From the NCBI GenBank assembly GCA_965215755.1, contig OZ244119.1, forward strand, positions 1,054,001 through 1,118,000: 64,000 nucleotides of DNA, given 5' to 3'. Source of the DNA: Tectiglobus sp965215755. Lineage in GTDB: Bacteria > Pseudomonadota > Alphaproteobacteria > Rhizobiales > Hyphomicrobiaceae. The notes beneath the pieces are model-generated. The model did not search any database. It was given only the letters and a program-made list of their open reading frames with translations, and was not told where the DNA came from. Below are positions 35,626 to 44,338 of the stretch, in pieces. Numbering within the stretch: position 1 is the first letter of the stretch; every line of letters begins with the position of its first letter. The translations under genes were made by a program, and so were the position numbers.

Positions 35626-35636
35626 GGAGGCCGAGA

Positions 35637-36611
35637 ATGCGTGAAGTTAGCTATAACGCCGCCGGCTTTGAAGCCATTGCTGAAGAGATGCGGCAGGACG
35701 CGAAAATTTTTCATTTGTCGACCGACCCACCAGGTTCGCTGTTATCTGAATTTGGCGCTGAACGTATCCGTGCAACTCCAATCGCGGAAAGTGCTCTGAC
35801 AGGTATGGCAATCGGGGCGGCGGGTTGTGGTTATCGGCCGATCGTGGATTGGCGTCTGGTGACATTCAGTTTTGTGGCCATGGATCAGGTCGTCAACCAG
35901 GCCGCCAAGATCCACTACATGTTCGGCGGGCAAGCGAAGTTCCCAATTGTGTTTCGAACAACGGTTGGTGGCGGAACACGCCGCGCCGCGCAACACTCGC
36001 AAAGCCCTTATTCCATGTTCATGAATCTCGCTGGATTGAAGATGATCATTCCGTCGACACCGCGTGACCTCAAGGGGCTTTTGAAAACGGCTATTCGGGA
36101 CAACAATCCAGTCATTTCATTCGAATGCGGACGCCTCGATGGGATGAAAGAAGAGATTTCAAGCGAGGATGAGACTATTCCACTTGGCAGCGCAGACATC
36201 AAACGCCAAGGAAAGGATGTGACGGTTGTTGCACTCGCCTGGATGGTGCCGGAGGCACTGGCAGCTGCCGAGGAGCTCGAGCGCGAAGGGATTTCTCTTG
36301 AGGTCATTGATCCGCGAACGCTGGTGCCGATGGATGTCGATGCTATTCGGCAGTCTGTTCGCAAGACCGGACACCTGCTGATTGCAGATGAAGCCTGCCC
36401 GACAGCCGGGGCCGCTGCTGAGATCGCGACAATTGCTGCTGAAGATGCGCAAACGTTCGCCGCCTTGAAGGCACCGATCAAGCGGGTTTGCGCTCTTAAT
36501 GTGCCGATCCCCTATGCTCCGTCTCTAGAGGATCATGTCTTCCCAGACCGACACAGAATTGTTGCCGGTGTGCGCGAACTTCTGAAGCCAGCAAGCAGCG
36601 CCACGCCATAG
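35637..36611 (+). CDS. Thiamine-dependent dehydrogenase E1 beta subunit
   Basis: This 324-aa partner of the alpha subunit begins 11 nt after it. It has ATPIAESALTGMAIGAAGCGYRPIV (with the glutamate that activates thiamine), GGGTRRAAQHSQS with the active-site His, and a C-terminal transketolase domain (SLEVIDPRTLVPMD, LIADEACPTAGAAAEI). The usual N-terminal 'MGEDV' motif is replaced by HLSTDPPGSLLSEFG, which is unusual. The pair resembles acetoin-dehydrogenase E1 more than pyruvate E1, but the substrate is open. A hairpin follows the gene. Confidence 0.87.
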   Translation: MREVSYNAAGFEAIAEEMRQDAKIFHLSTDPPGSLLSEFGAERIRATPIAESALTGMAIGAAGCGYRPIVDWRLVTFSFVAMDQVVNQAAKIHYMFGGQAKFPIVFRTTVGGGTRRAAQHSQSPYSMFMNLAGLKMIIPSTPRDLKGLLKTAIRDNNPVISFECGRLDGMKEEISSEDETIPLGSADIKRQGKDVTVVALAWMVPEALAAAEELEREGISLEVIDPRTLVPMDVDAIRQSVRKTGHLLIADEACPTAGAAAEIATIAAEDAQTFAALKAPIKRVCALNVPIPYAPSLEDHVFPDRHRIVAGVRELLKPASSATP

Positions 36612-36638
36612 TCTCTGGGTACTGCTATTCAATTTGGG

Positions 36639-36658
36639 AAGCGACCTTTGGGTCGCTT
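36639..36658. terminator. Hairpin between convergent genes
   Basis: AAGCGACC pairs perfectly with GGTCGCTT around a 4-nt loop. It lies between the E1-beta gene and the convergent UspA gene and may act for both, though there is no clear T run. Confidence 0.5.
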
Positions 36659-36718
36659 GTTAGGGACCCAAAGATCATAACTGTGGTTTCAGGGTTATTC
36701 GTTCTGGTGAGACACCTG

Positions 36719-37156
36719 TTATCTCACGATGAGCACCGGCGTCTTGGTGTGCGTGAGGACTTTCTGTGCTTCGCTTCCGAGCATGAGGCGGGTCAATCCT
36801 GATCTTCCGTGAGAGCCCATGACAATGAGATCGCAGTTGTCTTCGTCGGCAGCATCAACGATTGCCTGCCACGGCTCTTCATGTGTGACGGAGCGCGATT
36901 GGGACGAGATACCAGCCTGCTTGGCGAGACTCTCCGCCTTCTCCAAGACTGAGCGCGCATTCTCCTGTGCGCCTTTCTCATATTCCGCACTGGGGAACGC
37001 AACCATGACTTCGGCCGGTGCGATAACATGAAGAGGCTTGATGACAGTGATGATCGACACTGCAGCACCAACCTTAGCGGCCAGAGAAATACCATGCTGA
37101 ATGGCTTTGTCTGCGAGTTCTGAGCCGTCCGTTGTGAGCAGGATCTTGGTGTACAT
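36719..37156 (-). CDS. Universal stress protein, ATP-binding type
   Basis: This 145-aa UspA-fold protein begins MYTKILLTTDGSEL and ends with the nucleotide loop GSHGRSGLTRLMLGS...PVLIVR, the G-2x-G-9x-GS pattern of ATP-binding Usps. These cytoplasmic proteins help survival in stress or respond to energy status. It follows the second Usp gene (37217) by about 60 nt on the same strand. A third, different Usp lies at 38400. Confidence 0.9.
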   Translation of the reverse strand: MYTKILLTTDGSELADKAIQHGISLAAKVGAAVSIITVIKPLHVIAPAEVMVAFPSAEYEKGAQENARSVLEKAESLAKQAGISSQSRSVTHEEPWQAIVDAADEDNCDLIVMGSHGRSGLTRLMLGSEAQKVLTHTKTPVLIVR

Positions 37157-37216
37157 GATGCTATCGGTTCCTTGCTTCTAGCTTTCGATGTGCTGAACAG
37201 TTTGCGGTTGACGGTC

Positions 37217-37663
37217 TTACTTGACGACAAGCACAGGTACATTACTCCTCGTTGTGACTTCGGATGCAATGCTGCCAAGGAGCATGCGCTTCAGGCCGGT
37301 ACGACCGTGCGACGCGATGACGATTAGATCAGCTTGGAACTCACTGGCTGCCTCCAATATGCCTTCGGCTGGGTGACGATCTATGACGTGTCGATGTTGG
37401 CAAGTGATACCGTGTCCGTCTTCGATGGTTTTGGCGGCTTTAAAGGTGAGCTGCGCTTCACGTTCGGCCAAGTCGTGGTAATGCTTCTCAGGACTGTCAA
37501 TGCCACCTTGGGCCTGAACTGCCGCTTCCACCAACGGCCAACGATCTGTCACTGTGATAACTGTCACATCGGCGGCAAGTGGTTTGGCGAGCCCAAGACC
37601 TGCTTCAAGCGCCGATTGCGAGAGTTCAGAGCCGTCGATTGCGATCAATATGTTCTTATACAT
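37217..37663 (-). CDS. Universal stress protein, ATP-binding type
   Basis: This 148-aa UspA protein starts MYKNILIAIDGSELSQSA and has the nucleotide loop SHGRTGLKRMLLGSIASEV and the ending PVLVVK. I chose the ATG at 37663, where the Usp fold begins; an ATG at 37717 would add an Ala/Pro-rich tail with no counterpart. It is 60 nt upstream of the Usp gene at 36719 and divergent from the DksA/TraR gene, so all may belong to one stress response. Confidence 0.9.
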   Translation of the reverse strand: MYKNILIAIDGSELSQSALEAGLGLAKPLAADVTVITVTDRWPLVEAAVQAQGGIDSPEKHYHDLAEREAQLTFKAAKTIEDGHGITCQHRHVIDRHPAEGILEAASEFQADLIVIASHGRTGLKRMLLGSIASEVTTRSNVPVLVVK

Positions 37664-37855
37664 CGGCCACTCCCATGCTGCTGCGGGCAGTCTAGGTGCG
37701 ATGGGTGCAGCTGCCATTGAGGTGCATCAATTCAGGAAGGTGGTGTCATACAACCAGCACTGATTCGCTTGTTCCACAGGTGATGATTGATCCATATCAC
37801 GGCGTCCTAACCAGCGAGCAGGCAACCTGACCGCAAAGGTAGAAGGACGCTGACA

Positions 37856-38185
37856 ATGAGAGACTATACGGAACGAGAGAAAGTACTTCGCGAGCGATTG
37901 GTTGAGCTTGATGGTCGGGTGCACCGGATTGAGGATCATCTTGAGCAAACACCCGATCCTGATTGGGAAGAGAGCGCGACTGAAGCCGAAATGGATGAGG
38001 TCTTGGAGGGTCTCGGAACCGCCGGCGTCAATGAGATGCAGGCAATCCATGCTGCACTGGCTCGGATCAAAGGCGGTACATACGGCGTCTGTGTGCGCTG
38101 TGGAGAGGACATTTCTGATGAGCGTCTCGACGTTGTGCCTCACACGGCTCATTGCCGGACGTGCGCTGCGGAACTGGCCAAGTAA
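37856..38185 (+). CDS. DksA/TraR-family zinc-finger protein
   Basis: This 109-aa protein has a helical N-terminus (EREKVLRERLVELDGRVHRIE, an acid-rich DPDWEESATEAEMDEVLEGL) and a C-terminal C4 zinc finger (CVRCGEDISDERLDVVPHTAHCRTC). It is shorter than DksA and near TraR-like proteins in size. These proteins enter the RNA polymerase secondary channel and change the stress response; this one sits among three stress-protein genes. Confidence 0.85.
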   Translation: MRDYTEREKVLRERLVELDGRVHRIEDHLEQTPDPDWEESATEAEMDEVLEGLGTAGVNEMQAIHAALARIKGGTYGVCVRCGEDISDERLDVVPHTAHCRTCAAELAK

Positions 38186-38277
38186 ACGGCCGAGTCACTT
38201 CATATGACTAAGCATGGGTTCGTGCAGTCGCGACCGTCGTACGGCCTATGCGATCGGGTCTGCTGTGGAAATGCTCA

Positions 38278-38305
38278 AAGCCGCAGTGCATTAACACTGC
38301 GGCTT
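38278..38305. terminator. Strong hairpin between convergent genes
   Basis: AAGCCGCAGTG (38278-38288) pairs perfectly with CACTGCGGCTT (38295-38305) around a 6-nt loop. It lies between the convergent DksA/TraR-like and UspA genes and probably ends both transcripts, although T runs are weak. Confidence 0.6.
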
Positions 38306-38399
38306 CCTCACCCTTAGATCTCATCAACGACTGTCAGCCGTATCAAGCTGCCGACCGATTTGCTGCGGGTCTTTTCACGCAGCAAACTTTTTGGAGGGA

Positions 38400-38813
38400 C
38401 TACCGGACGACCATCACTGAAATGTCCGAATGCGAGGCCAGATAGCCGGCGCGCGATGCGAGGACGTATTCTTTCAGGCCGGGCACATGCGAGGCCATCA
38501 CGACAAGGTCGGCGCTCAGTTCTGAAATTGCATCTTGCAGGACGTTATCAATATCGATCGACGGATCGTGCGAAAGAACGACTTTGGTCGAGACCGGATG
38601 ACCAATTTGCTTGCTCTGTTCTGACGCGAACTGATCCAGCTTTTCGGCAAATTCTTCTGGGTTGTGGGCAACCGCGCTAGGGCCAGACATCGTCACGCTG
38701 ACGAAGGTGAGGCCGGCTCCATAGTGTTTGGCGAGATCACCGCCGACAGCAATGGCTTTTCCGACTTGTTCTTTGTGCTCAAGGTCCACCGGTACGATTA
38801 TGTTCTTATACAT
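38400..38813 (-). CDS. Universal stress protein-fold protein lacking the ATP loop
   Basis: This 137-aa protein has the Usp fold (MYKNIIVPVDLEHKEQVGKA...ADLVVMASHVPGLKEYVLAS...SVMVVR). Where ATP-binding Usps have G-2x-G-9x-GS it reads SHVPGLKEYVLASRAG, so it probably does not bind ATP in the same way, like the UspF/UspG-type split of the family. It lies 168 nt downstream of the Acd-like gene on the same strand. Confidence 0.87.
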   Translation of the reverse strand: MYKNIIVPVDLEHKEQVGKAIAVGGDLAKHYGAGLTFVSVTMSGPSAVAHNPEEFAEKLDQFASEQSKQIGHPVSTKVVLSHDPSIDIDNVLQDAISELSADLVVMASHVPGLKEYVLASRAGYLASHSDISVMVVR

Positions 38814-38981
38814 GTTGATCTGCCTCCGATGGTTGTGATTAGGCTGCTAGGAGACAGCAACCCAAGCCGCTCGGCATTGATGCAGGTCAACGGTGGTCTT
38901 GATGCCCCGGTCTTGATGCGTTGGTCTTGATGCGTTGGTCTTGGTCCAGCCATAACTGTCGCGGAGCCATTCAATGGTTCA

Positions 38982-40154
38982 CTAGGCATATCCATTGCGT
39001 GTCTGAGGTAATTTTCGATCCAGAATCCCGCTTGCCACCATATTTCTTAGAATCTGCACGGTGCCTCCGCCGATCGTGAACATGCGTGCATCCCGGACCA
39101 TGCGTTCCAATGGAAGCTCTCGCCCATAGCCTGCGGCGCCGTGAATCTGTAACGCTTCGTTGGTGACTTTGTTGGCCATCTCGGCGGTGAAGATCTTGGC
39201 TTGAGCGGAGAGTGTCATGTCTGGAAATGGATCGGCCTGACGTGCGGTGTCCATGATCAGCAATCGCGCAGCGCGGATCTGAATGGCCATGTCAGCCAGC
39301 ATCCATTGTACGCCTTGGAACTCGGAAATTGGTCTGTCGAACTGCTCACGCTTGTCAGCAAATGCCAGTGCTTCTTCGTATGCTCCCTGGGCTAAGCCGA
39401 GTGCGACTGTCGCTGCGCCAATGCGTTGGGAGTTATAGGCACGCATGATTTGCCCAAAACCCTTACGCAGGCCCGCCGGTGGGACGAGAAGTGCCGATGC
39501 TGGAACCTGGCAGTCTTCAAAATGCAGATAGCCTTCCGGGATACCGCGAAGACCCATCGCTGGTATGCGTTTGCCCAGCCGCAAGCCGTCGGTCCCATCC
39601 TCGATCATGAACGAACCGATACCGAGATGCTCATCACCGTCGTAGACCTGGGCAAGGACGAGATAAAGCTTTGTTATTCCAGCACCCGTAATCCAATGCT
39701 TGGTGCCATTGAGGACATATCCGTTGCCGCGTTTTTCGGCCCGGGTTGCCATGTTGGTCGCGTCGGAACCTGCGCCTGGTTCAGAAAAGCAGATGGCCGG
39801 TTTGTCGCCGTCGAGAACCAGTTCGGCGGCGCGGCGCTTCTGCTCTTCTGTGCCGAATGTCATGATGGCCGGGATTGCGCCCATGTTGGTGTCCACGACA
39901 ATGCGGCCTGAGATGCCGCAGGCTTTCGCAGCTTCTTCGACCGCAACACACACTGCTTCAAATCCCAGGTCCTGGCCGCCATACTCGGCCGGCATGGTCA
40001 TACCGGCTAGACCGGCATCGCGAATGGCTTTGGCATGGGAGAATGGATACTCCTCCGTTCTGTCAATCTCAGCCGCGGCGGGGCGGAGTATCCGGTCAGC
40101 GACATCTTTGGCGCGCGCGCGCACGTCTTCGATCTTTGCCGGGTCATTATTCAT
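38982..40154 (-). CDS. acd: Acyl-CoA-dehydrogenase-fold enzyme without catalytic Glu; probable 3-sulfinopropionyl-CoA desulfinase
   Basis: This 390-aa protein has the full ACAD fold (CFSEPGAGSDATNMATRAE, KHWITGAGI, QIHGAAGYGRELPLERMVRDARMF). The usual base is missing from both known places: the 'YEGT' glutamate is G363 (IGGGT) and the isovaleryl-type position is Q243 (NSQRIGAA). The known enzyme with such an arrangement is 3-sulfinopropionyl-CoA desulfinase, which as I recall uses Arg84 and Gln246; here R84 is present (GISGRIVVD). Its gene overlaps a family-III CoA-transferase by 8 nt, as in act-acd operons for 3-sulfinopropionate. Predicted reaction: 3SP-CoA to propionyl-CoA and sulfite. A true dehydrogenase with another base cannot be excluded. 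Confidence 0.75.
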   Translation of the reverse strand: MNNDPAKIEDVRARAKDVADRILRPAAAEIDRTEEYPFSHAKAIRDAGLAGMTMPAEYGGQDLGFEAVCVAVEEAAKACGISGRIVVDTNMGAIPAIMTFGTEEQKRRAAELVLDGDKPAICFSEPGAGSDATNMATRAEKRGNGYVLNGTKHWITGAGITKLYLVLAQVYDGDEHLGIGSFMIEDGTDGLRLGKRIPAMGLRGIPEGYLHFEDCQVPASALLVPPAGLRKGFGQIMRAYNSQRIGAATVALGLAQGAYEEALAFADKREQFDRPISEFQGVQWMLADMAIQIRAARLLIMDTARQADPFPDMTLSAQAKIFTAEMANKVTNEALQIHGAAGYGRELPLERMVRDARMFTIGGGTVQILRNMVASGILDRKLPQTRNGYA

Positions 40155-41337
40155 TATCGTTGCTTTCTTGAATGGTTGCCTGGCGTCGCGGAGAAGCTAG
40201 CAGGCTTTCGAGCAGATCATTGTCAGCGCCGAGTTCACGGCCGAGATGATCGATTCCTCCGGGAGTTTCCATGAGGCGGGGAACGACACCTGGAACAAAG
40301 ATGGGACCGAGTTCGGGGTGCTCAACTTCGACAAGTGATTTTCTGTGCTGAACCTGTGGATCGGCCATGGTCTCAGAAATATCGTACACCGGCCCGCATG
40401 GCAGCGAAGCTTTGGCACAAAGCTCCATGACTTCGTCGCGGGTGTAGCGAGCGGCCCAGTCAGCGACAATACCATTGACCTCGCCGCGCCGTTCAATGCG
40501 CGCTGCGTTTGTTGAGTACCGATCATCTTCGAGCATGTCACGCCGGCCCATCACTTCGGCAAAGCGGGCGAACAAGGCGTCATTGGTGCATGCGATTCCG
40601 ACGAAGCGGTCATCTTTGCAGCGGTAGGTTGCATGAGGTACGGAGCGGTGGGTTTCTGAGCCAAGACGTTCTCGGATATGGCCGTTGTGCGAATAGACGG
40701 CTGCGAGTTCGTCCATGTAGCGCATGACACCTTCGTAGAGAGCTAAATCGATCCGTTGGCCACGACCGGTTTGATCGCGCGCACGCAGTGCCATCATGAT
40801 GCCAAGTGCTCCGAACGTCCCGCTGACATAGTCACCAAGTCCGGATGCTCCAGTGATGGAGGGAAGTCCGTCTGGATCGCCGGTCAGGTAAGTGAGGCCA
40901 GCGATGCCTTCCGCGATGCGCGCGACACTGGTCAGGTTGGCCTTCGGGCCGTCTTGGCCGAAGCCTGATATCGATAGCATGACGAGACCGGGGTTCTCCT
41001 GCCGCAGTGTCTCGAATCCCAAGCCCCATTTCTCCATTGTTCCCGGACGGAAATTCTCGACGACGATGTCGGCAGTGGCGGCGAGTTTCCGAAACGTCTC
41101 CGCGCCGTCACTTGTTCTGAGATCGAGTTCGATGCTTTTCTTGTTGCGAGATTCAGAGAGCCACCAGAACGTATCACCTGTGGGGCTGGTCGTTCCCAGT
41201 CTTCGGAGCGCACAGCCCTCACCAGGTTTTTCTATTTTGATGACCTCGGCGCCAAACTCGGCCAATGTTGTCGCCGCAAACGGTCCAGCCAGGATTGTCG
41301 CGACATCCAGGACCCGTATCCCGTCGAGTGGTTTCAT
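40147..41337 (-). CDS. CaiB/BaiF family-III CoA-transferase, probable Act partner of the desulfinase-like gene
   Basis: This 396-aa transferase carries D169 as predicted nucleophile (GASGLGDYVSG), with ILAGPFAATTLAEFGAEVIKIEKPGEGC, VVENFRPGTMEKWGLG and ISGFGQDGP. Its stop overlaps the start of the Acd-like gene by 8 nt, so the two products are made together. In 3-sulfinopropionate catabolism a family-III transferase makes 3SP-CoA from a donor such as succinyl-CoA; this gene is a fitting candidate (inference from context). An ordinary acyl-CoA-transferase role is the alternative. Confidence 0.87.
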   Translation of the reverse strand: MKPLDGIRVLDVATILAGPFAATTLAEFGAEVIKIEKPGEGCALRRLGTTSPTGDTFWWLSESRNKKSIELDLRTSDGAETFRKLAATADIVVENFRPGTMEKWGLGFETLRQENPGLVMLSISGFGQDGPKANLTSVARIAEGIAGLTYLTGDPDGLPSITGASGLGDYVSGTFGALGIMMALRARDQTGRGQRIDLALYEGVMRYMDELAAVYSHNGHIRERLGSETHRSVPHATYRCKDDRFVGIACTNDALFARFAEVMGRRDMLEDDRYSTNAARIERRGEVNGIVADWAARYTRDEVMELCAKASLPCGPVYDISETMADPQVQHRKSLVEVEHPELGPIFVPGVVPRLMETPGGIDHLGRELGADNDLLESLLASPRRQATIQESNDNE

Positions 41338-41499
41338 TGCTATCCCTTCAACTTGCGCTGTGATCGCCAGGCCAGTGAAGACTGCCTACGATTTAGCCCC
41401 AAGGATTTGCTTTGCAGGTGATTGATGTATCAAGTGAGCGTATTTGGCTGCTGAGCACGTTACGGGTCAAGTCAATCCGTTGCGATGGAAGATCAGCGC

Positions 41500-41895
41500 T
41501 CAACTGCGATGCTGCTTTCCAAGATTGTGGCGAAACTGCACACCCCAATGTCCCTGCTTGGAAGTGGCAATCCAGATTGCCTGATATGACCCATCGTCCT
41601 TGCCCGATTTGTCCAAGCGGCGAAACTGGACCTTGTATACGGCGGATGTCATCGAGCCCGCGACTAGGTCGAGATGGTCGAATTCAGTTGTTTGCCAATC
41701 CGGATCGGTTTTGAGAATGATTTCCCAGGGGGGCGGTGCTGTTTCGCCGATTTCAGCAGCGCTTGTGATGGTGAGCGCGACACCATTGTAGTTTTGATAC
41801 GTGAATGGGTAGTTCATCGTCTCTCGGTAAGCTTCGAGGTCTCGATCGTTGATCGCCTGAGCATGCCGCTCGACCACGTCCCGCGCATCCTTCAT
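41500..41895 (-). CDS. NTF2/SnoaL-like protein
   Basis: This 131-aa protein has the SnoaL/NTF2-like cone fold by pattern (ARDVVERHAQAINDRDLEAYRETMNYPFTYQNYNGVALT ... MTSAVYKVQFRRLDKSGKDDGSYQAIWIATSKQGHWGVQFR). Such folds include small isomerases and binding proteins; no function can be given. The ATG at 41895 has GAGAGG upstream; ATGs at 41910 and 41943 are weaker. It stands upstream of the act-acd pair on the same strand and may share its transcript. Confidence 0.65.
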   Translation of the reverse strand: MKDARDVVERHAQAINDRDLEAYRETMNYPFTYQNYNGVALTITSAAEIGETAPPPWEIILKTDPDWQTTEFDHLDLVAGSMTSAVYKVQFRRLDKSGKDDGSYQAIWIATSKQGHWGVQFRHNLGKQHRS

Positions 41896-42004
41896 CCCTG
41901 GGCCTCTCATTCGAATTGAACTAAGTTGGTAATGTCTATTCACTCAACTATAGCAGGCCGAAGTGCCACTGCCATTGTTCTGATTCTGGATCTAAAGCAC
42001 GCTT

Positions 42005-44317
42005 ATGGACGAAACCATCACAGGTTACCTGCTGACGCGAGGGTGGCGCGATACGCCGGGGGGCGTAGAGCTCACATTCTGGTGCGCGACGGATACAGGT
42101 CCGGTCCGGCTTGTGGTCGAAGGTCAGGAGGCGGTTTGCTTCGTGGAGCGATCACAGCCTTTGGCAATTCCGGCCAACGCCAGACGGCAGGCGCGGGACC
42201 TGAAACTCCTCAGCGGTCAGCCGGTTGATGCACTCTACTTTCACCATCAACGCGATCTGCAGGCCCTGCGCCAATCGGAAGCTGTGTTGGCAGAGTCCGA
42301 TATCAAACCGTCTGATCGTTATTTGATGGAACGGTTCGTGACTACTGGGCTTGTGGCGACCGGGACGCTCATTCAGCGCGCCGGTGCCCCTACCATTGTG
42401 AATCCGCGATTGCGATGTGTGAAGGTCGAACCGAAGCTCAAGGCCTTGTCGCTCGATATCGAGACCCGCGGAAATTCTGATCAGCTCTATTCAATCGCCG
42501 GGGCAACGATGATGCCCGGAGCCGCGACGTCGGACGCAGCTGTGTTCATGATCGGCAGAGGGCAGAGTGAGACGCGTGACGGATATGAACTACGCTACTT
42601 CGAGAATGAGCCGGCTTTGCTGCGCGCGTTCTTTGACTGGTTGCATCGCGTCGACCCTGATTTGATTATCGGTTGGAGCGTTGTCAATTTTGATCTCAAC
42701 TTCATCGATCGCAAGTGCCAGGCTTTAGGTCTTCCGTTTGCTATGGGACGGGGCGGTGAGAGTGCCGCCATTCTGCAACCTGGTAATCCAGGCCAGCCTC
42801 GCGTTGCACGTATTCCAGGGCGCGGTGTGCTGGATGGCATTGAGTTGTTGAAAGCCGGCTTCTGGGCATTCGACAGTTTTTCGCTCGACAACGTGGCTCA
42901 TGAGCTCCTTGGCACTGGCAAGCTGATAACAACGGAGCAGAACAAGGTCGCGGAAATCAATCGGCAATTTCGCGAGAACAAGACCCAGCTGGCTGACTAC
43001 AACATGCGTGATTGCACGTTGGTCAATGAGATTTTTGTCAAGGCTGACTTGATACCGTTTGCAGTGCAGCGCGCCAACCTGACGGGGCTGGCTATTGATC
43101 GCTTGGGCGGTTCTGTTGCGGCGCTGGATAATCTCTATCTGCCACGCCTGCATCGGCATGGCTTCGTTGCGCCTGATGTTCGATCGAGTTCTGGTGGTCT
43201 CGGTAGTCCGGGAGGGTACGTTCTTGATTCTATACCGGGCCTGTATGACAACGTTCTCGTCCTTGACTTCAAGAGCCTTTATCCAAGTATCATCCGAACT
43301 TTTTTCATTGATCCGCTTGGGCTGGCTCAGCCGGGAAAGGATCCGGTGCCGGGGTTTCATGACGCCACGTTCTCTCGAGACCGGCACATCCTGCCTGGTC
43401 TGATTGATGAGCTTTGGCAGGCGCGTGACGCAGCGAAGCGTGAGAAGAACGCACCTCTGTCTCAGGCGATCAAGATCATTATGAACTCGTTTTATGGAGT
43501 GCTTGGATCGAGTGGATGCCGTTTCCATTCGCAGCAACTGGCCTCAAGCATTACACGGCGCGGGCATGAGATCATCACGCGAAGCCGCGATTGGATTGAA
43601 GCGCAGGGCTACCAAGTTATCTATGGCGATACAGACTCGCTCTTCGTTTTGCTTGGCGCGTCAGTGAATGCTGAGAGGGCCCAGGAGATTGGCCAGTCTC
43701 TCATGCATGATCTCAACGCGTGGTGGGTTCAGGTTCTCCGCGCCGAACATGCAATAGACTGCCGATTGGAGGTTGAGTTTGAGACGCATTTCAAGCGTTT
43801 CCTCATGCCAACTGTTCGTGGCATGCAGACAGGAAGCAAGAAGCGCTATGCCGGTCTGGTTGCCGGAGTGGATAGTGAACCTTTGCTTGTGGTCAAAGGC
43901 CTTGAAGCTGCGCGTTCAGACTGGACACCGCTGGCGCGAAACTTTCAACGTGAGCTCTATCAACGTGTCTTCCTCAATCAGCCCTTCGACCAATTTGTTC
44001 GTGATACGGCAGAGGCGCTGAGGGCGGGCGAGCTCGATGAACACCTCGTCTACCGCAAGCGTCTGCGGCGGCGTCTGGAAGACTACAAACGGAATGTCCC
44101 GCCACACGTTCAGGCGGCACGAAAACTCAGAACGCATGGCAGCACAGTTCGATATGTGATCACTTGCAACGGACCTGAGCCAGTGGATGCACTCGAGTCT
44201 GTTCCTGACTATCAGCACTATCTCGATAAGCAGCTTGCACCTGCCGCCGACAGCATTTTGCAATTTCTGGATACCAGCTTCGGAGATTTGACGGACCGGC
44301 AGATGCAGATGTTTTAG
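42005..44317 (+). CDS. polB: DNA polymerase II (family B)
   Basis: This 770-aa repair polymerase is close to E. coli Pol II in length. The 3'-5' exonuclease motifs are D151-x-E153 (LSLDIETRG), DLIIGWSVVNFDLNFID and the third exonuclease motif YNMRDC. Polymerase motifs are A (LDFKSLYPSII), B (KIIMNSFYGVLGSSG) and C (YGDTDS, residues 540-545). It replicates past lesions and restarts forks. I looked upstream for the alphaproteobacterial SOS box GTTC-N7-GTTC/GAAC-N7-GTTC and saw none. It is a single gene, convergent with the next one. Confidence 0.93.
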   Translation: MDETITGYLLTRGWRDTPGGVELTFWCATDTGPVRLVVEGQEAVCFVERSQPLAIPANARRQARDLKLLSGQPVDALYFHHQRDLQALRQSEAVLAESDIKPSDRYLMERFVTTGLVATGTLIQRAGAPTIVNPRLRCVKVEPKLKALSLDIETRGNSDQLYSIAGATMMPGAATSDAAVFMIGRGQSETRDGYELRYFENEPALLRAFFDWLHRVDPDLIIGWSVVNFDLNFIDRKCQALGLPFAMGRGGESAAILQPGNPGQPRVARIPGRGVLDGIELLKAGFWAFDSFSLDNVAHELLGTGKLITTEQNKVAEINRQFRENKTQLADYNMRDCTLVNEIFVKADLIPFAVQRANLTGLAIDRLGGSVAALDNLYLPRLHRHGFVAPDVRSSSGGLGSPGGYVLDSIPGLYDNVLVLDFKSLYPSIIRTFFIDPLGLAQPGKDPVPGFHDATFSRDRHILPGLIDELWQARDAAKREKNAPLSQAIKIIMNSFYGVLGSSGCRFHSQQLASSITRRGHEIITRSRDWIEAQGYQVIYGDTDSLFVLLGASVNAERAQEIGQSLMHDLNAWWVQVLRAEHAIDCRLEVEFETHFKRFLMPTVRGMQTGSKKRYAGLVAGVDSEPLLVVKGLEAARSDWTPLARNFQRELYQRVFLNQPFDQFVRDTAEALRAGELDEHLVYRKRLRRRLEDYKRNVPPHVQAARKLRTHGSTVRYVITCNGPEPVDALESVPDYQHYLDKQLAPAADSILQFLDTSFGDLTDRQMQMF

Positions 44318-44338
44318 TTGGGTGTTTATGCAGCGCAG

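Noticed and set aside
41900..42004. SOS/LexA box upstream of polB
   Set aside because: GAAC occurs at about 41916, but the expected GTTC partner seven bases away is absent; no GTTC-N7-GTTC was seen.
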